A stretch of 64,000 nucleotides of DNA from Carettochelys insculpta (lineage: Eukaryota; Chordata; Testudines; Carettochelyidae), in the NCBI RefSeq assembly GCF_033958435.1, contig NC_134142.1, positions 101,875,001 through 101,939,000 of the forward strand, in the 5' to 3' direction. The position numbers were made by a program, and so were the translations under genes. The number at the start of each line of letters is the position of its first letter. The first letter of the stretch is position 1. A model generated the notes under the pieces. That model saw nothing but the letters and a program-made list of their open reading frames with translations. It was not told the DNA's origin and did no database searches. Shown piece by piece: positions 20,568-31,811 of the stretch.

Positions 20568-22555
20568 CCTAATTGATTTTGTTTTTAATTCATGTTGGTC
20601 AAAGAGCTGAATTAGTATTTTATGCTATTTTTTAAACTAATTGGTAGAACTCTGAAATCCACCAAAGTACAAAAATTGCAAGAGAGAAGTTTTGTTTAAT
20701 TTTGTAACAGTTTTGTAATTTTCACAGATGAAATGTAAATTCAAGAACAAGAAAACAATGATTCCCTCTTCAGAGCATTAAAATGTTAGGTAAAAGAGAG
20801 CACATTCCTGATATTATTCAGAGCTCTGCTAAGTATGCGTGGAACCATGTGGGCTTCATTTATCTTCCATACTGGATCTTGGTGGAATGTGACAGTCATA
20901 GTAAACTTTACATAATTTTGCCTTTTGTGGTTTAGAGTAAGTCTTTAATCAGACCCAAATTGCTGTGGCTTAATAAATTCAGCTGGGAAACCCTACCATG
21001 CTTGGTTTGATATAAATTTAGAAAACCATCACAGCAATATAACAGAGACGTCTGAAAATGTTGCTTCTGCTGCTCTTGCAGACTACAGCCTGTCCTGCCA
21101 TATGTGTCTTTTGTTTTCAGTTCTCCAGCCCATTTTGCAATGATCAGGGAAATCATTTTGAATGTTATCTAGTTACATTTAATTTTTGGTATTTCTAAAG
21201 CTTCTCTTGTCTTAGTGTTTTAGGTTTAAGAATAAGCAAATGATGTTTTTGGCACTGAGGGTAAATCAAGTGAGTGTGAGATGAAGACTGTGCAAATCAC
21301 ACAACAATTACACTCCACAGTCTTAAAATTTTGATGACAAACTGATAAAACAGTGGTTAAAAATACACAAACAAAAATGGGCAATAATTCTTATTAGAAA
21401 ATAGATTTTGTTAAAAGTTGTAAGTTTATAAAGTAACATTAGCATTTATCCTGCCGAGAAACACTTCTTCCTTTCTGTTCAACAAAATAGATGGAACTCA
21501 TCTCGAACGTGTGACTTTGTAGAAAGGGAACTAGTCAATGGAGCTGCATGTGGTCAGAGAGTGTGTTACATCTTGCAGGAGCTGGTTGTGATCTCTCTAG
21601 CACCTCAGTATCCAGAATGCCTCCCGTTTGCCACACGTGGCAAACAGGACACTGCAGTGTGGCGAAATGGAGTGACCTCTGCCTGCTCTGTGCATGTGCT
21701 CCACCGCTTGGTGGGAGAAGCTCATGGCAGCAGTGGTGGCTCTGGCCTGGCCCACCTTTCACAGCTCCAGCCATGGGGCCCACATGACTCATGTGTCTCC
21801 AGCCATGGTACCTGGGAGGGACAGGCGTGGCTTGCTTGGCCTGGCAGTTCCAGAGTGGCAGTGGCAATAGCTCTGGTGAGTTGCCAGCAGTTGGGCGTGT
21901 GAGCCTGGGTATGTGTGGGTGGGTCCCTGGCAGGGGGTCGGGGAGGGAGAGAGGGCTGGCTGACTCTCAGGGGGGATAGGGGTGTGGCAAACCTGAAATT
22001 CCTATTGGATACCACTGCTTTAGCACAGCTGCAATTGCACTGTCCAAGAAGGATGCTAGTCCTTTTGCTGAAAAATTTGCCTACCCCAGCTATTGACAAA
22101 GAAAGTTTTCCTGAGAAGAGTGGGGCTGACTTACATTTGTTTTCCTCCTCGGAGCTCTATTAATAGTGATCATGCAGTTAGAAGCTCTGTGGTTTCCTGC
22201 TTCTCTGCTATTTGTGAAACCATGGAGACCTATTAAACACACAGCCTTTGTATATGTATCAGATTGTTCTTCTAATGGGTGTAGTTTTTTCTGGACTTTT
22301 GCTTGAGGTAGAATTTATTGCAGTCACATACATTGATGCAGGGACATCTTATTCCCACAATAGGTAAGATTGCCATTATATCTTGCCAGGTCATACACAA
22401 TAGTTTGTTCACTTACTAAATTTCTGTCTTCAGTGGGTATGCATCTAAACATCTCCAAGTGATGATTTGCGGTAACTAAGTCTTTCAACTGAGAGTAAAT
22501 AAGGGTTGGTTTACTTAAACTCAAATTATTCAGCTCCAAAATGTTGATTTATCTA

Positions 22556-22882
22556 CAGTCTGAGCCTGTCTAGTCCAGCACCCTCGGGATCTGACCAGTG
22601 CTGAATGAGAAAATTTGCTGCACCACTGGAGGTTAATATTGTCTAGCAGTATTGCCAACACTTCCACTGCTTATTTGGCTCTTAGAAGACATTTAGGGAT
22701 AAATTAGAGCTAAATGACAGTGCAGAACACCAAGAGCCAGGAATGGTGGCTCTAAACAAACTTTTTGGGACCATGGGAAACTTGGCCACACCCATAAAAA
22801 GTGGTCATCTATTCAACTAAAATCATGCCAGACCGCAGATGTTGCCAGATGAGAGACTGCCAGCCTAGAGAAGTTCAGCCTG
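22556..22882. mobile_element. Tigger-like MITE, copy 2
   Basis: This 327-bp copy begins CAGTCTGAGCCTGTCTAGTCC and ends CTAGAGAAGTTCAGCCTG. TA flanks it at 22554-22555 and 22883-22884. It shares GACCAGTGCTGAA, AGGTTAATATTGTCTAGC and CAACACTTCCACTGCTT with the other copies. Confidence 0.8.
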
Positions 22883-23082
22883 TAGTGGGGAACAATAACT
22901 CCCTCCTCATTAGGAATGTTTAGGTAGAAGTCCATGGCATGTATTATACGGGAGGGTCAGCCTAAATAATCATAAATCTATGAGAAACAATGGACCTATG
23001 CTAATTTACATCATCTGAGAATCTGGTTCAATAAAAAATGTACAAATACAGTAACCATAAGGAAATTCCCATTGTTCAAAAA

Positions 23083-23268
23083 AAAGTGTTTCCCTAAAGG
23101 GTCTGAAGCCATGGAGTCATGCATATCCCATTGGCTCCAGTTTGCCATTTCCAGTCAATGGGAGCCAGGAGACCCCATGGCTGTGGACCCTTAAAATAAA
23201 CAAAGTGGTATGGGCCCATTAGTGGCTTTCCCAAAGGGGGTCCATGGCCCACTTTGAGCAACACTGAC
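23083..23268. repeat. Probable hAT-like MITE
   Basis: The left end AGTGTTTCCCTAAAGGG and right end CCCACTTTGAGCAACACTG form imperfect inverted repeats about 185 bp apart. No clean target duplication is visible, so the class is inferred from the end sequence. Confidence 0.45.
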
Positions 23269-23289
23269 ATTAAGTGTGTGTTTGCCACA

Positions 23290-24180
23290 GGCACTGGTGC
23301 CAGAAGTTTTTCTCTCAGCAATATCTGTAGAGGAGCAGCTCTGGGGACCGCTGGAGGGGCACCCTCATGGCGCACTATAAGGAATACAACACACCCCCCT
23401 CACTCTCAGTTCCTTCTTGCCACGAGTGATGGAACACAGAACATTCCCTGCTCTAGTTTTGCTTAGGGTTCATATAGAGAAATATTGTAAAGTTGATGTA
23501 ACTAGTTAGTTTTAGTTTCAGTGTTAGGCTATGTCTACACTAGTCTGGACGATCGACTTGCTCAGGGTCCATCTTCTGGGGGTTCACTTTTGCATGTCTA
23601 GTACGGACATGTGAAATCGACCTCTTAGGGATTGTAGTTGACCCTTGTACTTCTCACAAAATGGGAGGAGTAAGGGAGGTTTACAGGAGAAAATCTCCCG
23701 TCAACCTTGTTCAGTAGGGACAGCCAAGTAAGCTGAGCCCAGATAGGCCAATGCTAGCTACACAATTGCTGTAGGTAGAGTGGTGTATCTGTGATTGACT
23801 TACTTTGCCTAGTGTAGACACAGCCTTAGTACCTTAGCAGCAGTAAGTGTGTTAGTCCCTCCTCGGACTTAGCCTGGGGATGGGGCATATCCCAGTCCCC
23901 AGACTTTAAACCATGCGACCGCTGTAAACGTCCTATTCCCATCAGTGACATGTGCAGTAGTTGTCTTAGCTGTCAGGCTGAAGGGCACATAAGCGACAAG
24001 TGTTGCAGTTGTAAGTCCTTTAAGCTGAGGACTAAAAAGGAGCAAGAAATTGGACTTGGCATGTTCCTGATGGAGTTGGTGCTGACTGTGGCACCGGAGC
24101 AGTGAACCAACTCAGCAACCAGCACTGTGGCATTGGTGTGCAATGCCCTGCTGGCACCATCAACCAGCAGGCACCAATTT
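23290..24180 (+). pseudogene. Eroded DIRS-like 5' region and Gag fragment
   Basis: CACTCTCAGTTCCTTCTTGCC resembles the leader near 15120 of the intact element. Farther on a frame reads CDRCKRPIPISDMCSSCLSC, then QAEGHISDKCCSCKSFKLRT. This Cys/His box is laid out like DIRS Gag (CLGES...QKCSHCAKL). A 299-bp MITE at 23527-23825 splits it. No recombinase or reverse transcriptase follows. Confidence 0.55.
23527..23825. mobile_element. MITE with GGCTATGTCTACACTAG ends and TTA TSD
   Basis: The 299-bp element runs from GGCTATGTCTACACTAGTC to CCTAGTGTAGACACAGCC. TTA flanks both sides (23524-23526 and 23826-23828). The TTA target fits PIF/Harbinger. The same family in reverse orientation is at 56941-57237. 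Confidence 0.75.
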
Positions 24181-24672
24181 CCCCCCTGTAGTTCTGGGCA
24201 GGAAATTTAGTAAAACTGGAAGAGGTGTGTTTCTCACTTCCCCTAATGGGAGAGGGAAAGGGCTGGGGAGCTTTTCCCCTCCAGAGTTTTCGTTTGGCCT
24301 ATTAAGGGTCCTGGAGACAGTCACAAATTCCTGATCTGGTTCAAAATTTCCCTGAAGTTCAGAGATCCCCAGAGCCAAGATTTTAGTTCAGCACCATCTC
24401 TCTTTCATTTCTTTGTCAAACATTCAGAAATCATTTGCCGCCAGACAAAATGCTCCTTAGAAGCCTCTAACGCTCCTAGTCCACTGAATTATACATGGTT
24501 ATTTTTTTTCAAGACTGGCTTTTAATAAAAGGTCATCAGTTCTGTTGGAAATGCGGCCTTCTGAAACCAGCTGTAAGGCAGGAAAAGGAGACACACCAAA
24601 GAACCAAGCAGCTTAACCTGGGTGCAGTTGCTGATGGCCACTGTGTGAGCTTGGATGACTGCTGACCACATG

Positions 24673-24685
24673 CACACACACACAC
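24673..24685. repeat. (CA)n microsatellite
   Basis: This is a short CACACACACACAC run. Confidence 0.7.
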
Positions 24686-25821
24686 CCCTCTTTTTTTCCT
24701 CGATTGGGAAAAAAAAAAAGGTTGCAGCAGTATTGTAAAGTTTCTCCCTAGAACACAGAGACTGCAATGGTGGCTGGGCTTTGTGGGCAATATGTCCTGA
24801 GAGGGAGGTTGTGTGTGTGCTCTACTTGCCACACCTGTGCGCAGGCCACTCACAGTTGAGTCCTGTGTGTTTCAGTAGCCTTGGATAACTGGTAGCTTGT
24901 AACTAGTGAGTGTTTGTAGCTGCACATGGGATTGTAAGGGTAGATAGAGACAATGCCAACTGAAATACCACACTTTTGTCTGAACTTAGCTACTGATATT
25001 GCCACTAATACCTACAAAGACCAGAATCAAAGTAGATTAGAGGAATTAAATATTTCCTCTATTCTCTCTTTTTGCTATTATGCACATTTCACTGTACTTG
25101 GGGTGGGGTCCATTTTGTGTTTTTTCTAGCCACACTGGTCAATTTCCCCTGCTGTGCGTCTGGGTCTTTCTCACAGCAGTAGGGGAAAGCAAAACATGGA
25201 AAGAATAAATGATTGTAAAACTACCACGTTGGCAGAGAGAAACAAGAGCTGGCAAATTTCCTTTTTTGTTGTTAATTCATTAAATTTCAAGATGATTCTT
25301 CCCATGTAAATCTCATGCTTCATGGCCTCAACTGATCCTCATGAAAGCTATCAAGAATAATGTCCCCCCATTCACAGCACTGCAAAATTGAGCTGATGCA
25401 GAGTTTTTTGTACTTCCTCCAAGTCTAGTGATTCCTGTGGTTTGGGGTGCAGTCCCTGAGAAGGTGTCAGCAACTAGCTGGTGGGCTGAGGGATAGGTCA
25501 ATCTCTCAGTTTGTTGTGGGATAAAACCAAGTGAATATGCACATTTGATTCCACCCCGCTACACCAATTCTCATAATACAATTTCCCAGAAGGTGGAGTG
25601 CCAAAAGGCAGAACAGAGAGCACAGGGATGCTTTACCACTGTATAACATGCTTTTGCTGATACAGTTTCCTGCTGTGTGGACTCAGTCACACTACCATCA
25701 CACGTGGCTGAGAATGAGTTTGGCTGAGAATGAGTTAACTCTATGCAAGTAGTATTGTTGATGAGGGCTCTTGCTGGTCCTACTTTCTAGTTAGCCAAGG
25801 CCTCAGCTTTAAAACAAACAC

Positions 25822-25839
25822 AGAGAGAGAGAGAGAGAG
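25822..25839. repeat. (AG)n microsatellite
   Basis: This is a run of about nine AG units. Confidence 0.75.
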
Positions 25840-26734
25840 TAAGATTTCTAGCTCTGATGGTTGTGAAGGAACCTTTAACCCATGAGTCTAAATGATGCAC
25901 AGACATTTGGCTGAGTTTGCAGAGAATTTGAATCAATAGCTTTAAAAAGTGATCTGTCCCATCTGTTCCAATGAGTCTAATGATGACTTTTTTAAAAATG
26001 TCAAGTCTGTTACTTATTTCACATCAAAGCATGGGAGAAGGGAGTGTGTTTGTGGGGGCGGGCGGGGGGAGAGTCATATTGTGAAGTTCTGCCCCAGCAT
26101 GCCCAAAAGGACGTGTCACAAATGAGGTGGGCATGGGAGATGTCTAAAGTGACAGAGATTGCCCTTGAGCAACACAGGGCAGGGCCGCTGGGTGGAGAAA
26201 GAGCTCAATTGGTTTGATCTTTTTTTTCTTTTTCCTGAGGAGAGCTCAGCTTTCAAAAGTTTGGGAAACATCCGGTAGGACAACTCTGTTTCCTAAACCA
26301 GTTAGGTGTTACACACTAGAATGCCTGTGAGTCATACCTGTTGACATTTAACAAACAGTATAAAGATTTGTTTGCTTTACCAAGTCCTATTTTCCGCATG
26401 TCAAGAGCTAAAGAATTGGTGATGGAGACCCAATTGGAAAACGTTCCTGCTTGATTTTCCTTTCAAGCTAGGACACATGCAGAGTTTTTCCAGTAAACCT
26501 GGAAACGGATCAGTGGAGGGGAGCTTGGGCTCTCAATGTTTCCAGTAAAATCCTGTCATTACATATCATGTTATTATCATCCATTATACTATCATATCAC
26601 ATCAAGACACAGTATCAAATCTGAGAATGGCCAGAATTACCCATCTCCTATGAAACTGAAGGAGCCTGACTGTTTGAGAACTTACACTTTTGCCTTCAGT
26701 GCTGTGTTTGTATCGCCATTGAAGCATGACACCC

Positions 26735-26845
26735 ATGGCTTTAGATTAGCTGTCTGTCAAGCTCTATGTAAGCTCAAAAGCTTCTCTCTCTCTCTCTCTC
26801 TCTCTCTCACAGAGGTTGGTCCAATAAAAGATATTGATGAAAAAC
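26735..26845 (+). repeat. Penelope-type 3' tail fragment with (TC)n
   Basis: AAGCTCTATGTAAGCTC, AAAAGCTT, an expanded TC run (26783-26808) and AGAGGTTGGTCCAATAAAAG appear in the order of the tail at 45087-45175, which is on the opposite strand. It carries a decayed hammerhead-like core (GAAA changed to AAAA). No coding part is attached. Confidence 0.6.
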
Positions 26846-26947
26846 ACAACAGTGATTAGTAACAGAGAGGAAGCCGTGCTAGTCTATACACTATCAAAAC
26901 AAAAAGCAGTCAAGTAGCACTTTAAAGACTAGCAAAATAGTTTATTA

Positions 26948-26984
26948 GGTGAGCTTTCGTGGGACAGACCCACTTCTTCAGACC
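26948..26984 (-). ncRNA. Hammerhead-ribozyme-like motif, fold-back copy 1, left arm
   Basis: On the - strand the order is GGT, CTGAAGA, A, GTGGG, loop TCTGT, CCCAC, GAA, AGCT, C, ACC. It corresponds to stem I, the C-U-G-A-N-G-A box, stem II, the G-A-A box, a self-complementary AGCT as a minimal stem III, C17, and the stem I return strand. GGT pairs with ACC. There is one A more than the canonical core before stem II. Activity is not shown. Confidence 0.5.
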
Positions 26985-27296
26985 GTAGCCAGACCAGAAC
27001 AGACTCAATATTTAAGACACAGAGAACCAAAAACAGTCAGCAAGGAGGACAAATCAGAAAAAGATAATCAAGGTGAGCAAATCAGAGAGTGGAGGGGTGG
27101 GGGGAAGGTCAAGAATTAGATTGAGCCAAGTATGCAGACGATCTGCATATGTGGCTCAGTCTAATTCTTGACCTTCCCCCCCACCCCTCCACTGTCTGAT
27201 TTGCTCACCTTGATTATCTTTTTCTGATTTGTCGTCCTTGCTTACTGTTTTTGGTTCTCTGTGTCTTAAATATTGAGTCTGTTCTGGTCTGGCTAC

Positions 27297-27333
27297 GATC
27301 TGAAGAAGTGGGTCTGTCCCACAAAAGCTCACC
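27297..27333 (+). ncRNA. Hammerhead-like motif, fold-back copy 1, right arm (core changed)
   Basis: It has the same layout as the left arm but on the + strand. GGT has become GAT and the GAAA box AAAA, which removes the conserved G12. This arm should be inactive. Confidence 0.4.
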
Positions 27334-30300
27334 TAGTAAACTATTTTGCTAGTCTTTAAAGTGTTACAACAGTGATTAATATAGGATGATGGTGGCTAGG
27401 TCTGAGAGGGAAAGGTATAGCCCTGTCTTTCTTTAGCAGTCTGGGAAGCATAGCAACTTATAGAAAATGTAATTGCATCAATGTTAGTAAAAGATGTTGT
27501 AAGGTAATGGCAGCCAGAGCACATTAAACTGAAACAGGATTCATATGTGCTTGTCAAAGGCAGGGCCAAAGAGTATTTTGGCTGCCCTATTCTATTGGTA
27601 ATCAGACTGCTGATATGTTGCTACGTTGAAATATTTGGAATTCAGTTATTTTAAAATATTGTCCTGAGGCATGTGTATATTCCCCAGCATCCTTTCTATT
27701 CTGTCCTCCCAATTACAGTTTCTACTATAATTTTGTTTCAAAGTCTCCTTGAGCCACATGACCAAGCGTTCTGGTTTTATAGAAGTCAGCTCTGCAGGTG
27801 AGGAAGATGCACATTGCGGGGGACCTTAATTCTGCTCTGTCATATCCTAGTCTAAATCCATGGTGATGCCAATAAAATAAATGTTTCAGACCAGGGTGTT
27901 AAACAAGTGCCAGTGAGTGCAGGATATTAGGTGCAGGGACGTTATACTGTGCTAATGTCCGGCCACCACTTATGTTTATTCAAGTGATTTTGGACTGTAT
28001 ATCAGATGGATGACTGCTTTGCTGGCAAATATTTTTATTGGTGTATCAGACAGAGTTGGTCGTCTGTAACTAATACTGTTAGTATTGCAAATCTGAGTTC
28101 TTACAGTCCCCACAGAGAAAGAGGAAATTCTTTGCAGTACTCCCCTGGTTATCTTACTGCAGACCTGGAAAAAATTAGAAACTGCAGTTTATGAACCGCA
28201 GCTGGGAACTAACATGCCTATGGACCTAGGCTCAAAGAGCAGATTTCATCTTCTTTTCTGCCTTTTTTTTCTTTGGAAAAGTAGTCCTCCAAGTGATTCA
28301 GGCGCAGATCCTTTTTACCTTCAAAAGCAGACTATAAGGATTATAAACAGGTAAAAATCTCTAACTTAGTTCTCAACTGATGTAGGTGTGGAGCTGTTCC
28401 TTGCATTTATTGGGTTATGTTAATTCATCCTTTTACACTAAATTGCTAGGGCCAGATTCTCAGTGTGATTAAATTGGCATAGCTTCACTGAACTTCACAA
28501 GTCTACACCACTGGGTTACTACGTGATAGTGAAGAGATTTTGTGGCTCTTATCCATGTGCCCTGTAAGTTCCTCCCAGAATGCATTCAGACATCTTGTTT
28601 CTCCCCAGAAGATGGTGATATTGGCCTGTAATAGTAGAACAGGTAAAATGCATGTGCTGAGAAACTGTCGTATGCATACCTGGAATGCTGCTTTAGTGTG
28701 AGTTCAGTGCATGTGACTGTCTGGCTCACTGCTGAGCTGCCCTTTTTTGCTTTTGGAGGGGTAGGCACTGGGATCCAAAACCTATGTAATAAATGCAGTC
28801 CTCCCCACTTGCTTACACCTATCTGCCAAAATACATCTTCCCCTGGAATCTCCATGTATGATTCTCCAACTGCGGCAGAGGTAGAATACCTCCTCAGCTC
28901 CCTGCTTGGAACACTGTACTTTGTTTCCATCTTCTGCAAGTGGGATTGGGCCCCCCAAAACCCCTGAGCCTGACACAGTATCGCTGCAGCCTAGTGGCAG
29001 TCCCAAGCAGGATGCGGAAAAGGGCTGTTTTTGGGATATTTGGATGGGGGAAATGTGATTATAGCTGGGGTAAGGAAGCCAGATGACATCCTGCATGCCT
29101 GCCTTCACAGGGGCACTGTCCAATCCAGAGAATGCCAAGGGTGTGTGCAGCCCAGAATCAAGCACAAGAAATTGGAAGTGGATGATACCTGGGGTTCTGT
29201 AGAAACCTGTCCCCAAAGAAAAAAAGTGTGTGTTACTACCACAGGGTCAGCACACACAGAAGAATTCAATGAAGTACCCAAAAGTGTGTGTCCATTTGGC
29301 GCCATCTCTGCCCTGTTCTCACTTTTTCCTTCCCCATTCCTGCTGCTGTTCCCCTAACTTTCTGTGCATGGTGACTGCTTTCCCTCCAATCTTCCCTTGA
29401 ATGGCCACTGGAGCAATTTCCCCTCCTGGCTGCGACTTGCCAATTCACTGTGATGTAACAATTATCAATTTGGCTTTTGCCCTGACTGCACTGAAGGCAT
29501 GCTGTGCACACTGTATTGCCCCTGGAGAGATCTTCATTCTTGGTCATTTGGTGTACATTACATTAGAGTATTTTCAGTGCAAACAAATGTATAGGGCAGA
29601 GATAAAACCTATTCAGAGCTCCATGACTCAGTTGTTTCCTCAGAAAAATTCTTCCTCGAAGTAAGAAAAAATCAGAGCCACTCCACTGCCCTGTGTAAAG
29701 GGCAGAGGCGCCAGCATATACAGTTTTTCTTTCCAGCCTCTAGTTTTTCACTCTTTTCTCACTGTGGAATTGGCTGGCTTTGTTGGACTCTGCTTCCCAT
29801 TTGCCACGTCTGAGGCACTGAGCAGTGGAACATTCTGTGCTGCTTCACAGCTCTGTGGGGCTGCCTTTCAGAGCACCGTAGAATGAAGAATTACAGCCAC
29901 CAGCGGAAACACATCAGTTATTGAGCTCCAAGGCACTGCATTCCTCACAGCCTTTCCAAAGAGGGCTGATTATTTTACCATGAGTCTTTACCTTGGACCA
30001 ATCATTTTGTTGCCAGTGAGACCGTTCTGCAGATAAATGTTCTGTAGATTTATCATGTGTTAACTCAGCAATCCTGTACGTAAAGCTCAAGGAAATGGGA
30101 AACAAAAGAGGGCTTGTAAAGGGAGATGAGCTGCAAGCAGGGCTGTGGGTATGAGTAGTTTTTGCCAACAGTTTAATAGTTGATGGGCCAGTCTAGAGTT
30201 GCAGAGCCTGCTCCTGCTCGTGTTGGAGTCAGTGGCAGTCCTTCCATTGTCTCCAGTGGCTTCCAATAAAGGCCTCTGTAGAGGGCCGTCTTCCTCTCCT

Positions 30301-31147
30301 TCGTGACAAACAGCAAAAGGAGCAAATTGAAAGGACGCCACCGAGTAACTGTTCAGAATGTCTGTGTGCTCCTGTCCTGCACAAAATCCACTCGTGGGTA
30401 AGAACTCTACAATTTGGCTGTTGCTGCAGACTGAACAGTCTCCTCCTAGGTTCATGGCACCAGTGGGAGTGTGTCATGGGCGGGAGCTCAGGTTGAAAAG
30501 GGTCTAGAGTTTGGGGAATGCAGAAATCAAGCTTATGAAGCCACGCAACCAGCCCCACTGCATGGAGAATGGCCATGTTGGGGCATCCCCTTTTGATGTT
30601 AGGTTGCCCAGTTGTCCCTCAGCGTCGCTCAGGTACTTTCGTCATCTACGAGAATATAGTTTTGCTTGGGATGCCTCCAGCAGCAGGTCATGGTCTGCTT
30701 CAGTCCTCCCCTGCACCTTCTACTGTAGTCCCCAGTGACTCCACACAAGCTCTCCACATTTCACTCGCCCTTTGCGGGATTCATTTATTATAAGAGTCCA
30801 TAGTCCATAATTCCCCCAACACACTCCAAGCAGTGTATTCACTCTTACAGGTCCCAGCAGCCTCAGCTTCAGCGTGCTCCATCTCACCTCTGGAGGAATG
30901 GCTTTCGTCTCTCTCATCATACCTCCCCAGCTTTTCCAGCTGAGCTGCTAACCCTGCCCCATCCACTTCCTTCTCAGGGCAGGTTCTAACCTGGGGACAT
31001 CAGTGGACTCAACCTCCCTTCATTCCTCAGCTCCCTCTGGCCTTCTGGCTTCAGCACTCCAGCTCAGAGAGCTGGCACATATCTCTTGCTGCTGCCCTCA
31101 GCCTTCAGCCCTCTCAGGCCTGGGCAATGTTACAGCTTACTCTGAGC

Positions 31148-31372
31148 CTGTGTTCCCTCTAATCTTTTCCATCCAGGTGCAGATTTTTTTTTCCATCCAT
31201 GTGTGGAATAAATTTTTATGAGAACCGAGGTATCTATAAATGTGCACCACTAGTAGAAACAAACAAAAAAAATACAAAAGCCTAACTGTGGGCTCTGTGC
31301 TCATCAGTTGGGTTGCATTTGAATTCCTGCTGAATGGCTGCACAAGCACACAGTTTACAGAGAACACTGCAA
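31148..31372 (+). repeat. hAT-type MITE, diverged copy of the 6957 family
   Basis: TGTTCCCTCTAATCTTTTCC, CATGTGTGGAATAAATTTTT and TGTGCACCACTAGTAGAAAC match the 6957 element in order, ending ACAGAGAACACTG. A CAAACAAAAAAAATACAAAA patch is inserted near 31257. No clean target duplication is visible. Confidence 0.6.
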
Positions 31373-31811
31373 CTTCTTTTCTCTTTTTCCAGCCTGATTG
31401 GGCTCCACTGCTCAGCCAGGGAACTTACTGCTTCCTCCTGCAGGAGCACGCTCCCCTCCAGAAGCTTTCAGTCTGGCTCAACTCTTCCTGTGGATTCTGG
31501 GTTCTCAGCCCACACTTGGAGGGCTCTGAACTCGCCTTTGCTTGCTCTTGGGCTGTTTCTCATTTTTAACTCTGAGGGACAGCCCTACTCTCTTCATTAT
31601 GCCAAATGAGAGTGCACCTGGGCTGGAGCAGGAGAGCTGGGCCCAATTTTATTTAAGGGCCTGGCCCCACCCCATTACGGAGGGGTGGTTCTTAGCTTGG
31701 CAGCAGCACACCTATTCCACAGTCATAGCTTCACAGCAGGACCAATAACTCCACTGCCAGCTCCCATTTCCTCTCAGTGACCTGAGCGAGCAGCATCATA
31801 AAATATACAAT

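Larger units (their letters stand above)
26859..27365. mobile_element. Fold-back retroelement with hammerhead-like arms, copy 1
   Basis: This 507-bp element is an almost complete inverted repeat centred near 27138 (GCAGACGATCTGC). A perfect 13-bp duplication ACAACAGTGATTA flanks it at 26846-26858 and 27366-27378. The left end GTAACAGAGAGGAAGCCGTG is complete. The right arm lacks the matching last 50 or so bases. The left arm carries a hammerhead-like motif on the - strand (26948-26984). The right arm carries one on the + strand (27297-27333) with its GAAA changed to AAAA. There is no coding sequence. The long, imperfectly terminated duplication fits LINE-type or Penelope-type insertion, not a cut-and-paste transposon. 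Confidence 0.75.

Noticed and set aside
24672..24690. Possible CRISPR-like or tandem array
   Set aside because: Only a CA microsatellite. No direct repeats with regular spacers occur anywhere in the window.
28586..29357. Open frames of 89-144 codons on both strands
   Set aside because: They overlap on both strands and show no family resemblance, and no matching exon boundaries are present.
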